From positions 1,263,501-1,327,500 of the forward strand of contig JACVVK020000032.1 of assembly GCA_018292915.2 (NCBI GenBank): DNA of 64,000 nucleotides. Direction: 5' to 3'. The notes under the pieces are model-generated. The model was not told the origin of the DNA, ran no database searches, and saw nothing but the letters and a program-made list of their open reading frames with translations. How positions within the stretch are numbered: the first letter of the stretch is position 1; the number at the start of each line of letters is the position of its first letter. Of this stretch, positions 35,978 to 47,149 are shown one piece after another. The translations under genes were made by a program, and so were the position numbers. This DNA is from Batillaria attramentaria. Its lineage: Eukaryota; Mollusca; Gastropoda; Batillariidae.

Positions 35978-38842
35978 CTGCTTTGGTCCCAGCTCCAGTG
36001 CCATAATTTGAGTGAGGGAGTCAAGTGCAGCTTTCGAGGGGCAGTAGGCGGCATGGTCTTGTATAGCCATCTTGGCTGCTACGCTGGAGACATTTACTAT
36101 TGCGCCACCTTTGCCACGATCCACCATACCTCGTGCAACGACCTGAAAATAACCAATTCTGTAGTCACATAACAAGGATCCCAGCAACAGGACATTACAA
36201 AGTCTGCTACACCTGATATTAAAGCCTCAAAAACCGTTCTAGGTTTCTAGTCTAATTTATGGCACAGCTGTTTTAACTCAGTTCACACCAAGTAAGTAAA
36301 ACAGGAACCCCGGGTTTTGTTGTCGTCATTGGCTCACGGTCACCATGATACGGTGACCATGACAATGAATGACGTGAAAGTGTGCGAGAGAATGGCGAAC
36401 GGATGAGCGAGTGCATGTGTGTGTGCTTGTGTGTGTGTCTTCTACAAAGGATTAAACACAAGCATTCCGCCTAGAGTTCTCCTGACTGATAACCTGCATG
36501 TTGTTCGTCGTGTTCATTTCCTGCATGGCATGAGTGCGTAAGTGTGCGTGGATGGTTCGTCTGAATGCACGGGTTGCTTTACACCGTCTCAACGGCCATA
36601 CACCACATCCTGACAGTAGCAACACATAATCAGCTTGAAGTCAGCCACGGGAAACGACTACAGTTTCATATTCGTGTCGGACATTGGTCACAGGCCTATT
36701 CGTTTTCGAAATGTCTAATTACTTTATCCAAGCATCAGGACATTACAATGTCTGCTACACCTGATATTATTGCCTCAAAACCCGTTCTCGGTTTCTAGTC
36801 TAATTTATGGCACAGCTGTTTTAACTCAAGTAAGTGAAACAGGAACCCAGGGTTTCATATTCGTGTCGGACAATGATCATAGACTGATTCGGTTTCAAAT
36901 ATATCTGATTACTGTACTCTCTTACCAAGGCAGACATATGTTTTATCACTTCTACGTCACAGCAGACAATATTCAAGACAAATGTGATGTGCTCCCATAA
37001 AAAGGGGGACAAAGTCGCCTGGCCAATTTTGAGAAAACTGAAGAAAAAAAAAATGGTGGTAGATCAAATTTAGCGACTTTATTTCATTTTGGGGTCCTCA
37101 AACAACTAATACAACTTCTATGAAAGTTTCATGGCTGAATGAGGCTTAAGAACATGTTAAAAACGAGCATAACACAACCACGCCATATAGGCATGATGAC
37201 CATGTTACACTACACCAGCCATTTAACCTTAGAGCTAGATTAGTTCGAGGTTAGACTCTAACCCGGGGCTAAACTCCCTAACCCCAACTTTTACATGCGG
37301 ACCCAGGTGCAGAAGACTGGAAGCTCAGTAAATGCAGTGTTTGTTCACATGAGCATTCAAAAATAAGAAGCAAGCAAGCTGAGGTGGGAGAAGAACTGAA
37401 GGAATGGAAATACCTTTGCGTCCTCCTCATCTACTTATTTTCTTCTTCTACATGTACATATTCAATTTCCAAGGGCAACAAGAGAGTGACATATTTTACA
37501 AAAGTGTTTCTGCACTATAATTTATAGGGGGATACTGGACTGGATTAATGTAACTAACCTGTGCGACATTGAACGCAGCCTTGAAGTTAGCCCCAAAGAC
37601 ACTGAAAAATAACAAATAAAAATAAAAACCAGTGCATTTTATTTTGGTGTGTTAAACCAAGTAGTTTTACTTAAATGGTTGTTAACCCAAGTAATGATTG
37701 CTGTAGTCAGTGAATGAATTGCCTCCCTTTACAAGTGGGGGATGGTGATGGTTTGGTACATTGTACATATTTAGCACCACAGTGAGGAAATCTGCACTCA
37801 TCTCCCCGTTTTCGTTGTTGTTGTTGTTGCTGTCTTGCAAATTTTACTTCCATGTTTTTGTTTTTTATTGCTACCCCAGCTCTTTTTGCCAGCTCCAGGG
37901 TGTTCCTCCCAGGTCATGGGTGGAATCCACGGAGGGCTCGAAAGCTGGGGCAACTTTTACTATGCATGAGGATGGAGATGAGGATGATGATAAGAGGTCC
38001 ATGGAGGTCCGTGTGGTTTGGGACTGCGGGACAGGGCCACATTCCACGCTTCCTGTCATAAATATCCCGGCGTTCACCAGGCCCGGGAACTGCGGCACCT
38101 GCGGTGCCGGCCGTGTAATCATCCACATCATTAGACGTGTCATACTAAGGGAAGCACCCCCAAAGTCGCACCCGTGAAGTGGGTGAATCTCGGCTGTGTG
38201 GCAACAGCCTCCCCATTGGGCCCATAGCACACCCGCTCTGGGTAGGAGCCGACCTAGGTAGGAAAAATCCCGCTTGCCTCGGCTGGGATTCGAACCCGGG
38301 TCTCCCGGTCCATGGCCCGAAGTGCTAACCACTACACTACGGGGGCCGGTTTTACTTCTATGTTTGAACATACCTATAGATGAACACACCGGATACGTAC
38401 TAATCTAAATCTTCTTCCTTCATTTCCAAAAATGGTGCAAGTCTTGAGACCCCGGCATTGTTCACCAGGAGGTCGAAGTGACCAAGACCTTGGATTGCTG
38501 CTTTAGCGCCCTCCCAGTCTGTCAGATCCTGAGCAAGTGTCTGTAGCTTTGGGCACTGCACATTCACAAAAAGTCAGTCATCGCACATGCACACAAAACC
38601 AGTCATTGTAAACTCCATATAAAAGAAAATGAAACAAAATGAATTAAGATACTAATAATAATTTATTGTCATGTACATGTATTGTATTGTAGTAAACAAT
38701 TTGTAATTAAAAACAGTAACACTGGATTGGAATATGATGTAGGGTCATGTAAGAAGTAGTGTCCAGGCAGAAGAAGTAAAACTGCAAAAGTACAGTGACA
38801 ATGCATACACAGGTAGCTTGATCATGTTAGACAAATAAAAAG

Positions 38843-38931
<89 letters not shown>

Positions 38932-38933
38932 AT

Positions 38934-38970
<37 letters not shown>

Positions 38971-40193
38971 GTGGTTAATGAGTGTAACGTTTACACGCAA
39001 TTTATCTATCTTAACCTCTGCTTTCAACGAGTCCAGATCAGCCTGTGAGCGGCTGACAGCAACTGTCTCTGCGCCATATGTGTAAAGTGCTTTGGCCAGT
39101 GCCCTCCCAATACCTGCAAGACATCGTGGAATAATGTAACTACTCCTGCCTATACTATCTTGGCTACAATACACCATTCATACATCTGATAATAATCTGT
39201 CAGTGGCAGCACAGATTCAATGACCTAGATACACATCGTCATGGTGCCCTTATGTGCCACTGATATGAAATGAGGTCACACACACACACATGCACACACA
39301 CACATATACACTTACAAAGCAAACACCACTCCAGGGTCACACGGGTTACCGACAGCATATTCAAGTTTTATCTCGATTCACATGTAACGTAAGATGAGCT
39401 TGCCAAGCTGACACAGACTCAAAAACTTGTACTCAAACTTGCCATCTCTTCAGAAGCTCGAGTGACCTAAAATCTTTACCACATGGTCATTTGTAAACCT
39501 TTTCACTGCTTCGTGGCTGTACGACTGGTCGCTAGTTATTGCATTCCAGTGTTCAAAACAAAGACGTTCATTTTCAATGACAAAATACGCTGCAAAGGAA
39601 CATGCACCTGAAAGAATGCATACTCATGCATCAGTGACACCTTTCAAGTAAGGTATACTCTGGGAAGATCTGAATACAACAGTTCATTAGTTACAACTGC
39701 ATATTTGACAGTCGCCGAAGATCACCATGACCCACTCTGTACTATCGGGACAAGGATCATTTCGATTTGACGAAAACATTGTGTCAAACTCCCAAATCTA
39801 AATAACTAATGATAGCATTGGGTTATGCTCACTGAGAAGTATACATGGCTGGTGAATATAGGTGAAGAGCAACACTGCAAATGCACAGTTTACACCGGCT
39901 TCATTGTAATGCTGTTAATTATACAGATGCGCAAATAAAATATCAACAATGATATGGACTTTCGTCAGTTAGTAGATAAGACGTGGATATAATAAGCATG
40001 CACTACGAAACGCTGGCATAAAGAAAGCATGGTACCAGCACCTTTGGCGGTACGTGAAATGCAGAAAATAACTTCGGTGACATGGAAATCTGCTATCCTG
40101 CCTGTATACATTTTAGATTAAAACTGGTAAACATGTGATACCTTTCCCTGCTCCTGTCACCAACGCTCTTTTGCCATCAAAACGGATTTCCAT
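35978..40193 (-). CDS. DCXR: L-xylulose reductase (DCXR-like SDR), exons 1-5
   Basis: Exons on the - strand are 40193-40142, 39113-39016, 38555-38401, 37601-37559 and 36142-35978. Exit phases are 1, 0, 2, 0 and 0, all GT-AG. The product, 171 aa so far, is a classical short-chain dehydrogenase closest to dicarbonyl/L-xylulose reductase, which reduces L-xylulose to xylitol and dicarbonyls with NADPH. Visible motifs: TGAGKGIG (cofactor loop, residues 13-20), VAVSRSQADLDSL (the Arg fits NADP preference), LLVNNAG, AIVNVSS with catalytic Ser136, and YCPSK with Tyr149 and Lys153, at the same numbers as in human DCXR. The ATG at 40193 is chosen because it gives the short family N-terminus MEIRFDGKRALVTGAGKG. 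The next exon is probably 12803-12682. A SINE-B insertion lies in intron 3, and (GT)n/(GA)n in intron 2. Confidence 0.92.
36143..37558 (-). other. DCXR intron 4 with an internal duplication
   Basis: A segment 'aggacattacaa(a/t)gtctgctacacctgatatta' and its 3' neighbourhood occurs at 36188-36310 and again at 36737-36850. Another, 'gtttcatattcgtgtcggac', occurs at 36662-36681 and 36853-36872. The dispersed repeat shared with 27510-27602 is at 37222-37320. No coding exon seen. Confidence 0.7.
37842..38365. repeat. 16-bp imperfect target site duplication flanking inverted SINE-B
   Basis: 'ttttacttccatgttt' (37842-37857) and 'ttttacttctatgttt' (38350-38365) differ at one position and bracket the SINE-B copy. 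Confidence 0.85.
37858..38349 (-). mobile_element. SINE-B, second copy, inverted, in DCXR intron 3
   Basis: The reverse complement of 25406-25914: tRNA-like head at 38349-38270 (the 'cactacactacgggggcc' end), palindromic core 'ggcacctgcggtgccgg' at about 38094-38110, and body end 'ccccagctctttttgccagc' near 37875. It lies in the same orientation as DCXR transcription, with its head only about 50 bp from the exon 3 donor at 38401. Confidence 0.9.
38847..38966. repeat. (GT)n and (GA)n microsatellite in DCXR intron 2
   Basis: GT from 38847 to about 38930, then GA to 38966. On the DCXR (-) strand this reads (TC)n(AC)n, about 50 bp past the exon 2 donor. Confidence 0.95.
39114..40141 (-). other. 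DCXR intron 1
   Basis: About 1.03 kb with GT-AG ends on the - strand. Contains a short interrupted CA stretch (39277-39306) and no recognised element. Confidence 0.7.
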
Positions 40194-40499
40194 TGTTGAC
40201 AATGCTGAGTAGACAGAAAACCGCACTTGCTCGTTCAGTCTGCAGCAGACGAAGTTCTCCTATGTAAGGGAAAGAACTCGGTTATTCAATTTAAAAAAAA
40301 AAAAAAAGGTCGTGCGTTTTTCGAGATATTTATCCTGGCTGATCAAACTTGATACAAATGTAACTGATAAATGCACCACCGACAGCTAGCTGTCATTTCA
40401 CGTGAAATAAATTTATAGAGTAATTGAATTTTTGTTTTTGAGAACGTGAGCGTGTGTTCTGTTTCCGGTTTTTGTCTTCCGGCCACAACGAAATCCGTC
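40194..40499. promoter_or_regulatory. Candidate bidirectional promoter between DCXR and a + strand start
   Basis: Only 306 bp separate the DCXR ATG (40193, -) from an ATG in good context on the + strand at 40500 (gtcATGGcg) that runs into a GTGAGT donor. No TATA box or other core element is certain. The inference rests on the head-to-head starts. Confidence 0.35.
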
Positions 40500-40523
40500 A
40501 TGGCGACGGCAGAAAACATTCGC
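40500..40523 (+). CDS. Possible short first exon or uORF (MATAENIR) opening toward the ankyrin gene
   Basis: ATG GCG ACG GCA GAA AAC ATT CGC is followed by a consensus donor gtgagt. If spliced to the acceptor at 42270 (cctgtgcag) it would hit a stop after two codons, making a 10-codon uORF ahead of the ankyrin ORF. It may instead start a different transcript. It is short, so a chance match is possible. Confidence 0.25.
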
Positions 40524-41137
40524 GTGAGTTTTCTGAGACTTTTTAGTTAAAACTGCAAAGACTTGTTGTTTGAAGTGGCCCACAAAGCTGTCACTAACGC
40601 TGAAAATCATTTGCATTCATTTACCTTTGCAGCGTTGATTTGTTTGTGACAGTTGGTGCTTGTTTGCACTACATATCCATACAGAGTGGACAGTGTCAGG
40701 CTTTTAGTTTTAGAGCGAGAGGATGACAGTAGCTTAGCAAAGACAAAATTTGAGAAAAGTACCGGCAGTCCTTTGATCCTTTGAAATCAGAGTATCATTT
40801 TTTCCCACCCTGTCACTCTCTCAAACATGGCACTTGAATGTACCAAAGGCTTTTAAGTTATAAAGTCCTCCTTTAATACGAATTTAATACGCAGCCTGGC
40901 AACACGCTTTGCTGAACATATCGCCGACACCAGACACAACAGAATAAAACCCGTTGCCGTGCATTTCAATTCTGCAGGCCACTCCATCTTAAATATGACA
41001 GTAACTGGCCTGTGGCTTATGCACGGTGACGCCACAGACAGACGCGACATGGAGTCGCACATTATTCAGCGCCTGGGAAGTCAGGCCCCGGGTGGTTTGA
41101 ACGAAAAGCCGTAACATAACCCTCTGAACTTTTTTCA

Positions 41138-41520
41138 CACACAATCCATGGTCCTGTGTCACCAAAGGATGGGTGTTGTGATTGCTAATTTTCACTATTC
41201 TTTTTTGTTCTTTTCTGCCCAACATTTTTTTTTTTTTTTTTTCACACACAGTCCATGGTCTTCTGTCACCTAAGGATGGGTGTTGTGATAATTTTGCTAT
41301 TTTTTCTGGTCCTTTTCTCGCCTCCCCCCCCCCTTTTTTTTTTTTTTTTTCCGCGCCGTGTATGTCAGTACGTCCGCAGAGTTACCTTTTGCTTGTTTGT
41401 TGAAGTTATGTCCCATTTGTTGTCCTGAAGAAGGCGTAAGCCGAAACGTCGACCTGTGCCGTCCTTTGTCAAAGTTAAGTGGTTTCTGTCCCTTTTGTGT
41501 CGCTTTTATTTGCCTCCTTT
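41138..41520 (+). mobile_element. Penelope-like-type repeat with hammerhead-like core, copy 2
   Basis: Two direct modules, 'ccatggtcctgtgtcaccaa' (from about 41147) and 'ccatggtcttctgtcaccta' (from about 41252), each continue 'aggatgggtgttgtgat'. They are followed by poly-T, then 'tatgtcccatttgttgtcct' and 'ctgaagaaggc' / 'gccgaaacgtcgac' (41425-41453). The same order as at 8620-9100 identifies one family. Confidence 0.55.
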
Positions 41521-41542
41521 AATAATTACGAAGGGAAAGTAC

Positions 41543-41546
<4 letters not shown>

Positions 41547-41604
<58 letters not shown>
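41547..41604. repeat. (CA)n microsatellite
   Basis: CA tract of about 58 bp upstream of the ankyrin gene. Confidence 0.95.
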
Positions 41605-41609
<5 letters not shown>

Positions 41610-42289
41610 TTCCTGCAGTTTTCTTTTCCTAAATAAGAGCTTTTGCACTTTTACAGATGGTTATTTTCTGCTTTCAGGTGCCAGCCTGCTCCAGCTGAGA
41701 AGAATGGTGTGAAGCAAGCAGACATGAGTCAAGCCATGCTGCTGGAAACACTTATTTTCTTTTTCCAGTTGGCATGGGAGTGCACAACTTTTGAGCCTTA
41801 CTGTTTGTTCCACACTGTGATGTTTTGCTCTCTTCTGGTGTCTTCTACTCACCCAGACGATTAAGTGTGCACTCCCCCCCTGATCTAGGTGCATCCTTCA
41901 TCGTTTGCCAATGTCGGAAGGTGTGATAGTACCTTTCGGCTATAGTGATCTCTCCAGACATCTAAGTAAAGTGCTTATGTTTTTCTTCCAGTTTGCCTGG
42001 AAGGTGAAAGTGCGCCTGCCTACATTACTGACAGTCATTTTCATGGCTTTTGATGTCAGAGTGCGAGTAGAAATAGAAATACAAAACTGGCATTGAAAAA
42101 GCCTGCTGCCTGTGAATGTTTTCAACAGATTTAGAAATTGTTGGATACATGTGCAAGCGGTGTAAATAAAAGTAGATACATTCATTGTCTTTGATGAGAG
42201 ACTGGTGTCATCAGGATGAAGTAACTTGAAGTTCATCACTGTTTTTTTAAAACCCTTTCACCTGTGCAGCGAGGCTAAAAGAATTGTAA

Positions 42290-45200
42290 ATGATGAGTCG
42301 AGGAGTGCGGGACTTGCGTGAGCTGATTTGTGTGTCACGGCTCACGTATCGAGACAGTGACGAGGATGAGGTGTGGAGTGAGGACGAGGGACGTCCGGGT
42401 CTCAGCCAGGAGCTCGAAAAACTGGACCTTAGTGAGGACAGTGGCTCATCAAGCAGTCGCTCCAACTCGGCTGTGGACCCTGGCCGACGCCTGTTGTCCC
42501 CTGACTCAGGATTTGTCACCAATGGGTCGCCTGTAGACAAAACCCAGCCATCTAGCAGGCAGACACCTTTGCCTGAAGAGGAATTGCTAGCAGGGAAATC
42601 AGCAAGTGCTGGTACTGTAAGCACACAGTCAAAAACCAGACCCAGCAAGAAGAAGCGGAAGAAGAGAGCGCAGGCAGTATTACCGCCCTTGCATGACTTA
42701 CCCAAACCTGTACTGTTGCCCCCAGTTCAGAGTCCTTCACTGGAAAGTTTACCATCAGAAGCAGCAGTGAACAAACACAGGCAGAATGGTGGTAGAGTTG
42801 AGACTGAGTCAGGCAGAGGGAACTTTGATGCCATGCTCACGTACATGGATGCTACAATTGTTGCGGACTGGCTGACAAGGTCAAACACCTCCCTGGAGGA
42901 CCTGACTACTTTCTGCTCCACAGGAGACAACTTTGTCCAGTTTGCTCACTTCTGGCTCACTGACTTTCCTGATGTTCAGAAGCAAGAGATTTATGAGATG
43001 GAACATGATATTCTAGTCGAAGAAGTGACCTTAGCGTTTGCAGTGGGGAAGGAATCTCGAAAGGTGATGAAAAGGGATATTTTAGAGCTTGTGGCTGCTC
43101 TGTTCAGGGAGTACCCTGCCAAACTGTACAGCTCGAAAGGGTCGCAACTCTTTCTCGACTACTTGGATGTGATTACATCAGTGCGCTCGGAAAGCTATAA
43201 GAAACTGCTGTCGGATGTGCGGTGCTCAACTCGCAACCGACAGTATGCCCAGTGGCTGCTGGCAACCCGCTCGTTTGCCCTGGTCAGTATGTGGTCAGCT
43301 GTTGTGAATTTCTACCGTAATCTTCTGGGGCGTCATGGTGTCCCACCTGGCTTGCCCCTCCCTGTTCATGGATCTGCCAGTGAGAACGTCTCTCAGCGCA
43401 GGCTGTATCAAGCTATTAGGTATGCAGGTCAGCTTTTAAGTATGGTGTGCTGTATAGATTTGCTTATTTAGAATGCTGTTTTCCAATTCTTAAACTTATA
43501 ATGTGGAGAGTATTCACAGCCATGAACTGTACATATTTCATTTTTATACTTTCCATTTTATTAGAACAGCGCTGACTTAGTAAATGCTAGGCATTCTTGG
43601 AATTATTAAAAATGATCTTCAAGATCATGTTACAGCCCTGAAGCTGAGATATAAACGGTTTTAAAAAAAAAGGGATAGTATCCGTAACAGCATTGATCGT
43701 ACACGTTTTTTGCAGGATGGAAGTTTAGAGTTCAACACATTTCATCTTCCAGTCTACAGTTGAGCATCAATGGAATTTTAAAATGGAGCAGTCTTTAATA
43801 GCGATTGTCCTTTGTTTGCAGGCTTGGTTTCCAGGATGTAGTGCACTACCTCGTACACAGTGGACATGTTGATCTCACTCAGTGCAACAGCCATGGGCGT
43901 TCTGTGCTTTTTGCAGCTGTGATGCACAACCAGCCGCAAGTTATCAAGTATCTCACTACCAGAGTAAGTATGGGTGTGCCTTCACTGCATGATGGAGATG
44001 GTTTTTATGAATTTATCTCTAACATTTGACCAACTCACTCTTGTCTATCAGTCAGTGTGTTTTTGAATCGGGATCAGCATCTTGTGAATTACATACAGCA
44101 TACTTTGTTGGCTCTGCAGATTTTTCCATTTAAACTACGGTATCCCCCAAAAGTTTTTTTGTGTGTGTGTGTGTACTTTCTGAAAATGAAACCTTCAGCA
44201 TTCAGCAGTTCCATGTATTATGAGGACACAGAGAAAAAAATATACTTGTACCTTTTGTGAAACAAGTATTTCTCTGGAGACACGATCATCTCACTGACAT
44301 TTGATGCAAATTTTTTTTTAGCTTGGAGATATTATCAGGGAAGACATTTGTTGTGTTCAGGTGCATCCTGCCATAGACGTGAACCAGCCATCAGACACAG
44401 GTAACACAGCACTACACGCAGCAGCCAACAGCGGAAATCTAGACATCTTGCAATTGCTGTGTCAGTGTCCTGATATTGAGGTCAACTGTCGCAACCCTCA
44501 GTGTGAGAATGCTACTCCCCTGCATCTGGCTGTCATGCATGGTACCGTATTGTCTTTGTGTATAGCAATCTCCTCTTTGCTTACAAATTTGTCTGATCTT
44601 TTGTGCATAGATTGTATGACTATGAGTGGGTGGATGTGTGTTAACATTGTACAGAGCTTTTTTTTCTTTTCTTTTTTGGTTGGTTATTTTTTTGTTGTTG
44701 TTGTTCAAGGGTTGCACTGATATTCCTGCAAGAGAATGTTTTCTTTTTTCTTTTGTTACCCATGAAATATGCGTCGGGTTATCATGTGTTTTGTTCCTTC
44801 CTTAAAAGCATGAGTGTGTTTGCACCCTATCTCTGCACATTGTAGTGCTGTGGTTGAGATGACGCAAATAGCATGCCAGACATGTATTATAAATTGATGC
44901 TGTCTTTGAAATATTCATTGGACTCGGAGGATCTGCGATAGTCTTCAAATGTTGCCATGCGTCATTAGATTTGAATGATTTAACTCTCTGCCTTGCATGC
45001 CAGTGTCCTCCTGTATGCGAAAAGTACATTTATTCTGATTCCTTTTCTGCGCTGATTGCATTTTTGTTTATTATTGCTTTCAATGGTGTCTTCTCGTGTC
45101 TGTCAGGTTTGGGGGGACTTTCTGTCACTCAACATTCTGCTGATATTGATGTTCCCTGTTCATGGTCCTGCGCACACTCTGTGTGTGTGTGTGTGTGTGA

Positions 45201-45611
45201 GACAGAGAGAGAGCTTCTTCAAAGTGCAGCCAGTTTTCACACATCAGTTTTCTAAGGACTCTTTTTGTACTATGTGTCTAAAGTGAGGCGTGGAGTTTTT
45301 CTGTGTTGAGAACTAAGGCATCAATGTAAATGGACAAATTACGTGTGTTTTTGTGCCCCAAGCATGGTCGATTTCATCCTGTGGGCTTGCATGTGATAAA
45401 CATTAAAACACGAAATTTTTATTTACAACAGTGTGTTTCCGACAGTTTTTTTGTAGTTATTTTCAATGCATCTGTTGCAGGGAATGCCAAAATGGTGGAG
45501 GTGCTGCTAGCTGCCGGTGCTGATCCGACTCTGAAAATGGGCAGCATGTCTGCTGTGGACGTAGCTCGTGACTTTGATCACCATAAGATCCTGGACCTCC
45601 TCAGGTCCTGA
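42290..45611 (+). CDS. Ankyrin-repeat protein with unassigned N-terminal domain, 527 aa, complete
   Basis: Exons are 42290-43419, 43822-43963, 44361-44541 and 45481-45611. Exit phases are 2, 0 and 1, all GT-AG; the total of 1584 nt is 527 codons plus TGA. The start is secure because an in-frame TAA lies at 42287-42289; a second ATG follows directly. Residues 1-180 are low-complexity and charged (acidic DEDEVWSEDEG, Ser-rich, a KKKRKKRA basic cluster that could be a nuclear signal). Residues about 180-370 form a Trp- and Leu-rich helical domain (DATIVADWLTRS, NFVQFAHFWLTDFPD, YAQWLLATRSFALVSMW). The last about 150 residues are ankyrin repeats, clearest at NTALHAAANSGNLDILQLL and ATPLHLAVMHGNAKMVEVLL. 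Ankyrin repeats bind proteins; the partner and cellular role are unknown to me, and I do not recognise the family name. Introns sit between and within repeats. Confidence 0.92.
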
Positions 45612-47080
45612 CAAACAACACACTACTAGAGTGCTGCTGTGAGAAAAACAATAGCCTTCATGTCTTCAGCTGTGTTGATTTCCTCCGCCTGTTACTGCTT
45701 GTGAAGGCGATTATTTTGTTCAGATTGAATGGTGAGTGATGAGCTCGTTTGAATACCAGTAGTGGTGCCTTCAGGAACAAGTGAGATACAGATTTATACA
45801 GAAGATATCATTAGCTGTAATTTTGTTCAGCTGACTAAGTGGCATTTACAAGTGAGATGCAGATTTATACAGATAGATGTCATCACCTGTAATTTTGTTT
45901 AGTTGACTAAGTGGCACTTACAAGTGAGATACAGATTTATACAGAGATATCATCAGCTGTAATTTTGTTTCGTTGACCATATGGCATTTACAAGTGAGAT
46001 ACAGATTTATACAGGCAGATGTCATCAGCTGTAGTTTTGTTTAGTTGACCAGATGGCATGTACAAGTGAGATACAGATTTATACAGACAGATGTCATCAG
46101 CTGTAATTTTGTTTAGTTGACCATATGGCATTTACAAGTGAGATACAGATTTATACAGGCAGATGTCATCAGCTGTGATTTTGTTTAGTTGACCAAATGG
46201 CATGTACAAGAGAGATACAGATTTATACAGGTAGATGTCATCAGCTGTAATTTTGTTTGGTTGACCATATGGCATGTACAAGTGAGATACAGATTTATAT
46301 GGGCAGATGTCATCAGCTGTAATTTTGTTTAGTTGACCAAATGGCATGTGAGTATTTTGTTAAACTGCTTGGGCGGTTTCACAGGTGGAATAATTGTTTA
46401 GAGTGGCTTTCCATTTCCACTGATACATGTATAAGGAGGTAGGACTGAAGGTTTGGTTGGAGTGTGTTTGTGTGTGTGTCAGTGAGAAAAGGCTTGTAAT
46501 GAATGGAAGTGATGATAGCATCTTACATATAAAATTCAGTGACAGTGAACTCATGTGCATAAAATTAAGGAAGGAAGAGTTTGGCTGACGTGAATTTTCT
46601 ATAGATCATCAGAACATGTTCCATGAGTGTGTATTTATTGGTGTGTAGGGCTGCATTTGTGCCTGTGGGAGGCTTTTACTTTCAAATGTTGTGAAGGTAC
46701 ACCGTACCACTACCGAGTTACAATCATGAATAAAGCATGCCTGAGCCAGCATTTAAATAAAAGCTTTGCCTTTCATACTTCGCTGCATTTATTTTTTTTT
46801 TCATAGGCGTGTGTTACTCTGCTTTTTCTTTCAAGTTTTGTGCATTTGCTGGAAATGAGTGTGTGAAATGTCAGTTTGAGTGCTTTCTGGTGATACTTAT
46901 ATATTTACTTGAGATTTTCTATATTGTATATGTGGACTTGATGGCTGTGTGTTTTTGTCCAGTGAGACTGTTTGCTTCCACCCCTCTGTACACTCTCTAT
47001 GTTTCAAAATGCCAAACTGTCCAGTGTGTTGTGAGTACTGCTGTTATCGAAACCCAGAATTCTACTGTGGAATAAAGATG
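45612..47080 (+). other. Probable 3' UTR of the ankyrin gene
   Basis: Contains the eight-copy 72-bp repeat and candidate poly-A signals (aataaa) at 46729-46734, 46756-46761 and 47071-47076. No coding exon is seen. Confidence 0.55.
45777..46349 (+). repeat. Eight tandem copies of a 72-bp minisatellite
   Basis: Units beginning 'acaagtgagatacagattta' start at 45777, 45848, 45920, 45990, 46062, 46134, 46206 and 46278. Periods are 71, 72, 70, 72, 72, 72 and 72. Each holds 'gatgtcatcagctgtaattt' and 'gttgaccatatggcat' variants. The copies differ by a few substitutions. As the period is divisible by three, the - strand stays open through several copies (24-residue repeats), which is not evidence of coding. 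Confidence 0.95.
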
Positions 47081-47113
47081 TTGAAATATTTTGGAAGCGA
47101 TTCTTGGGTTTAG

Positions 47114-47149
<36 letters not shown>

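Noticed and set aside
46132..46347. 24-residue protein repeat on the - strand (MPFGQLNKITADDI...)
   Set aside because: It is an antisense translation of the 72-bp minisatellite in the probable 3' UTR, open only because the period is divisible by three.
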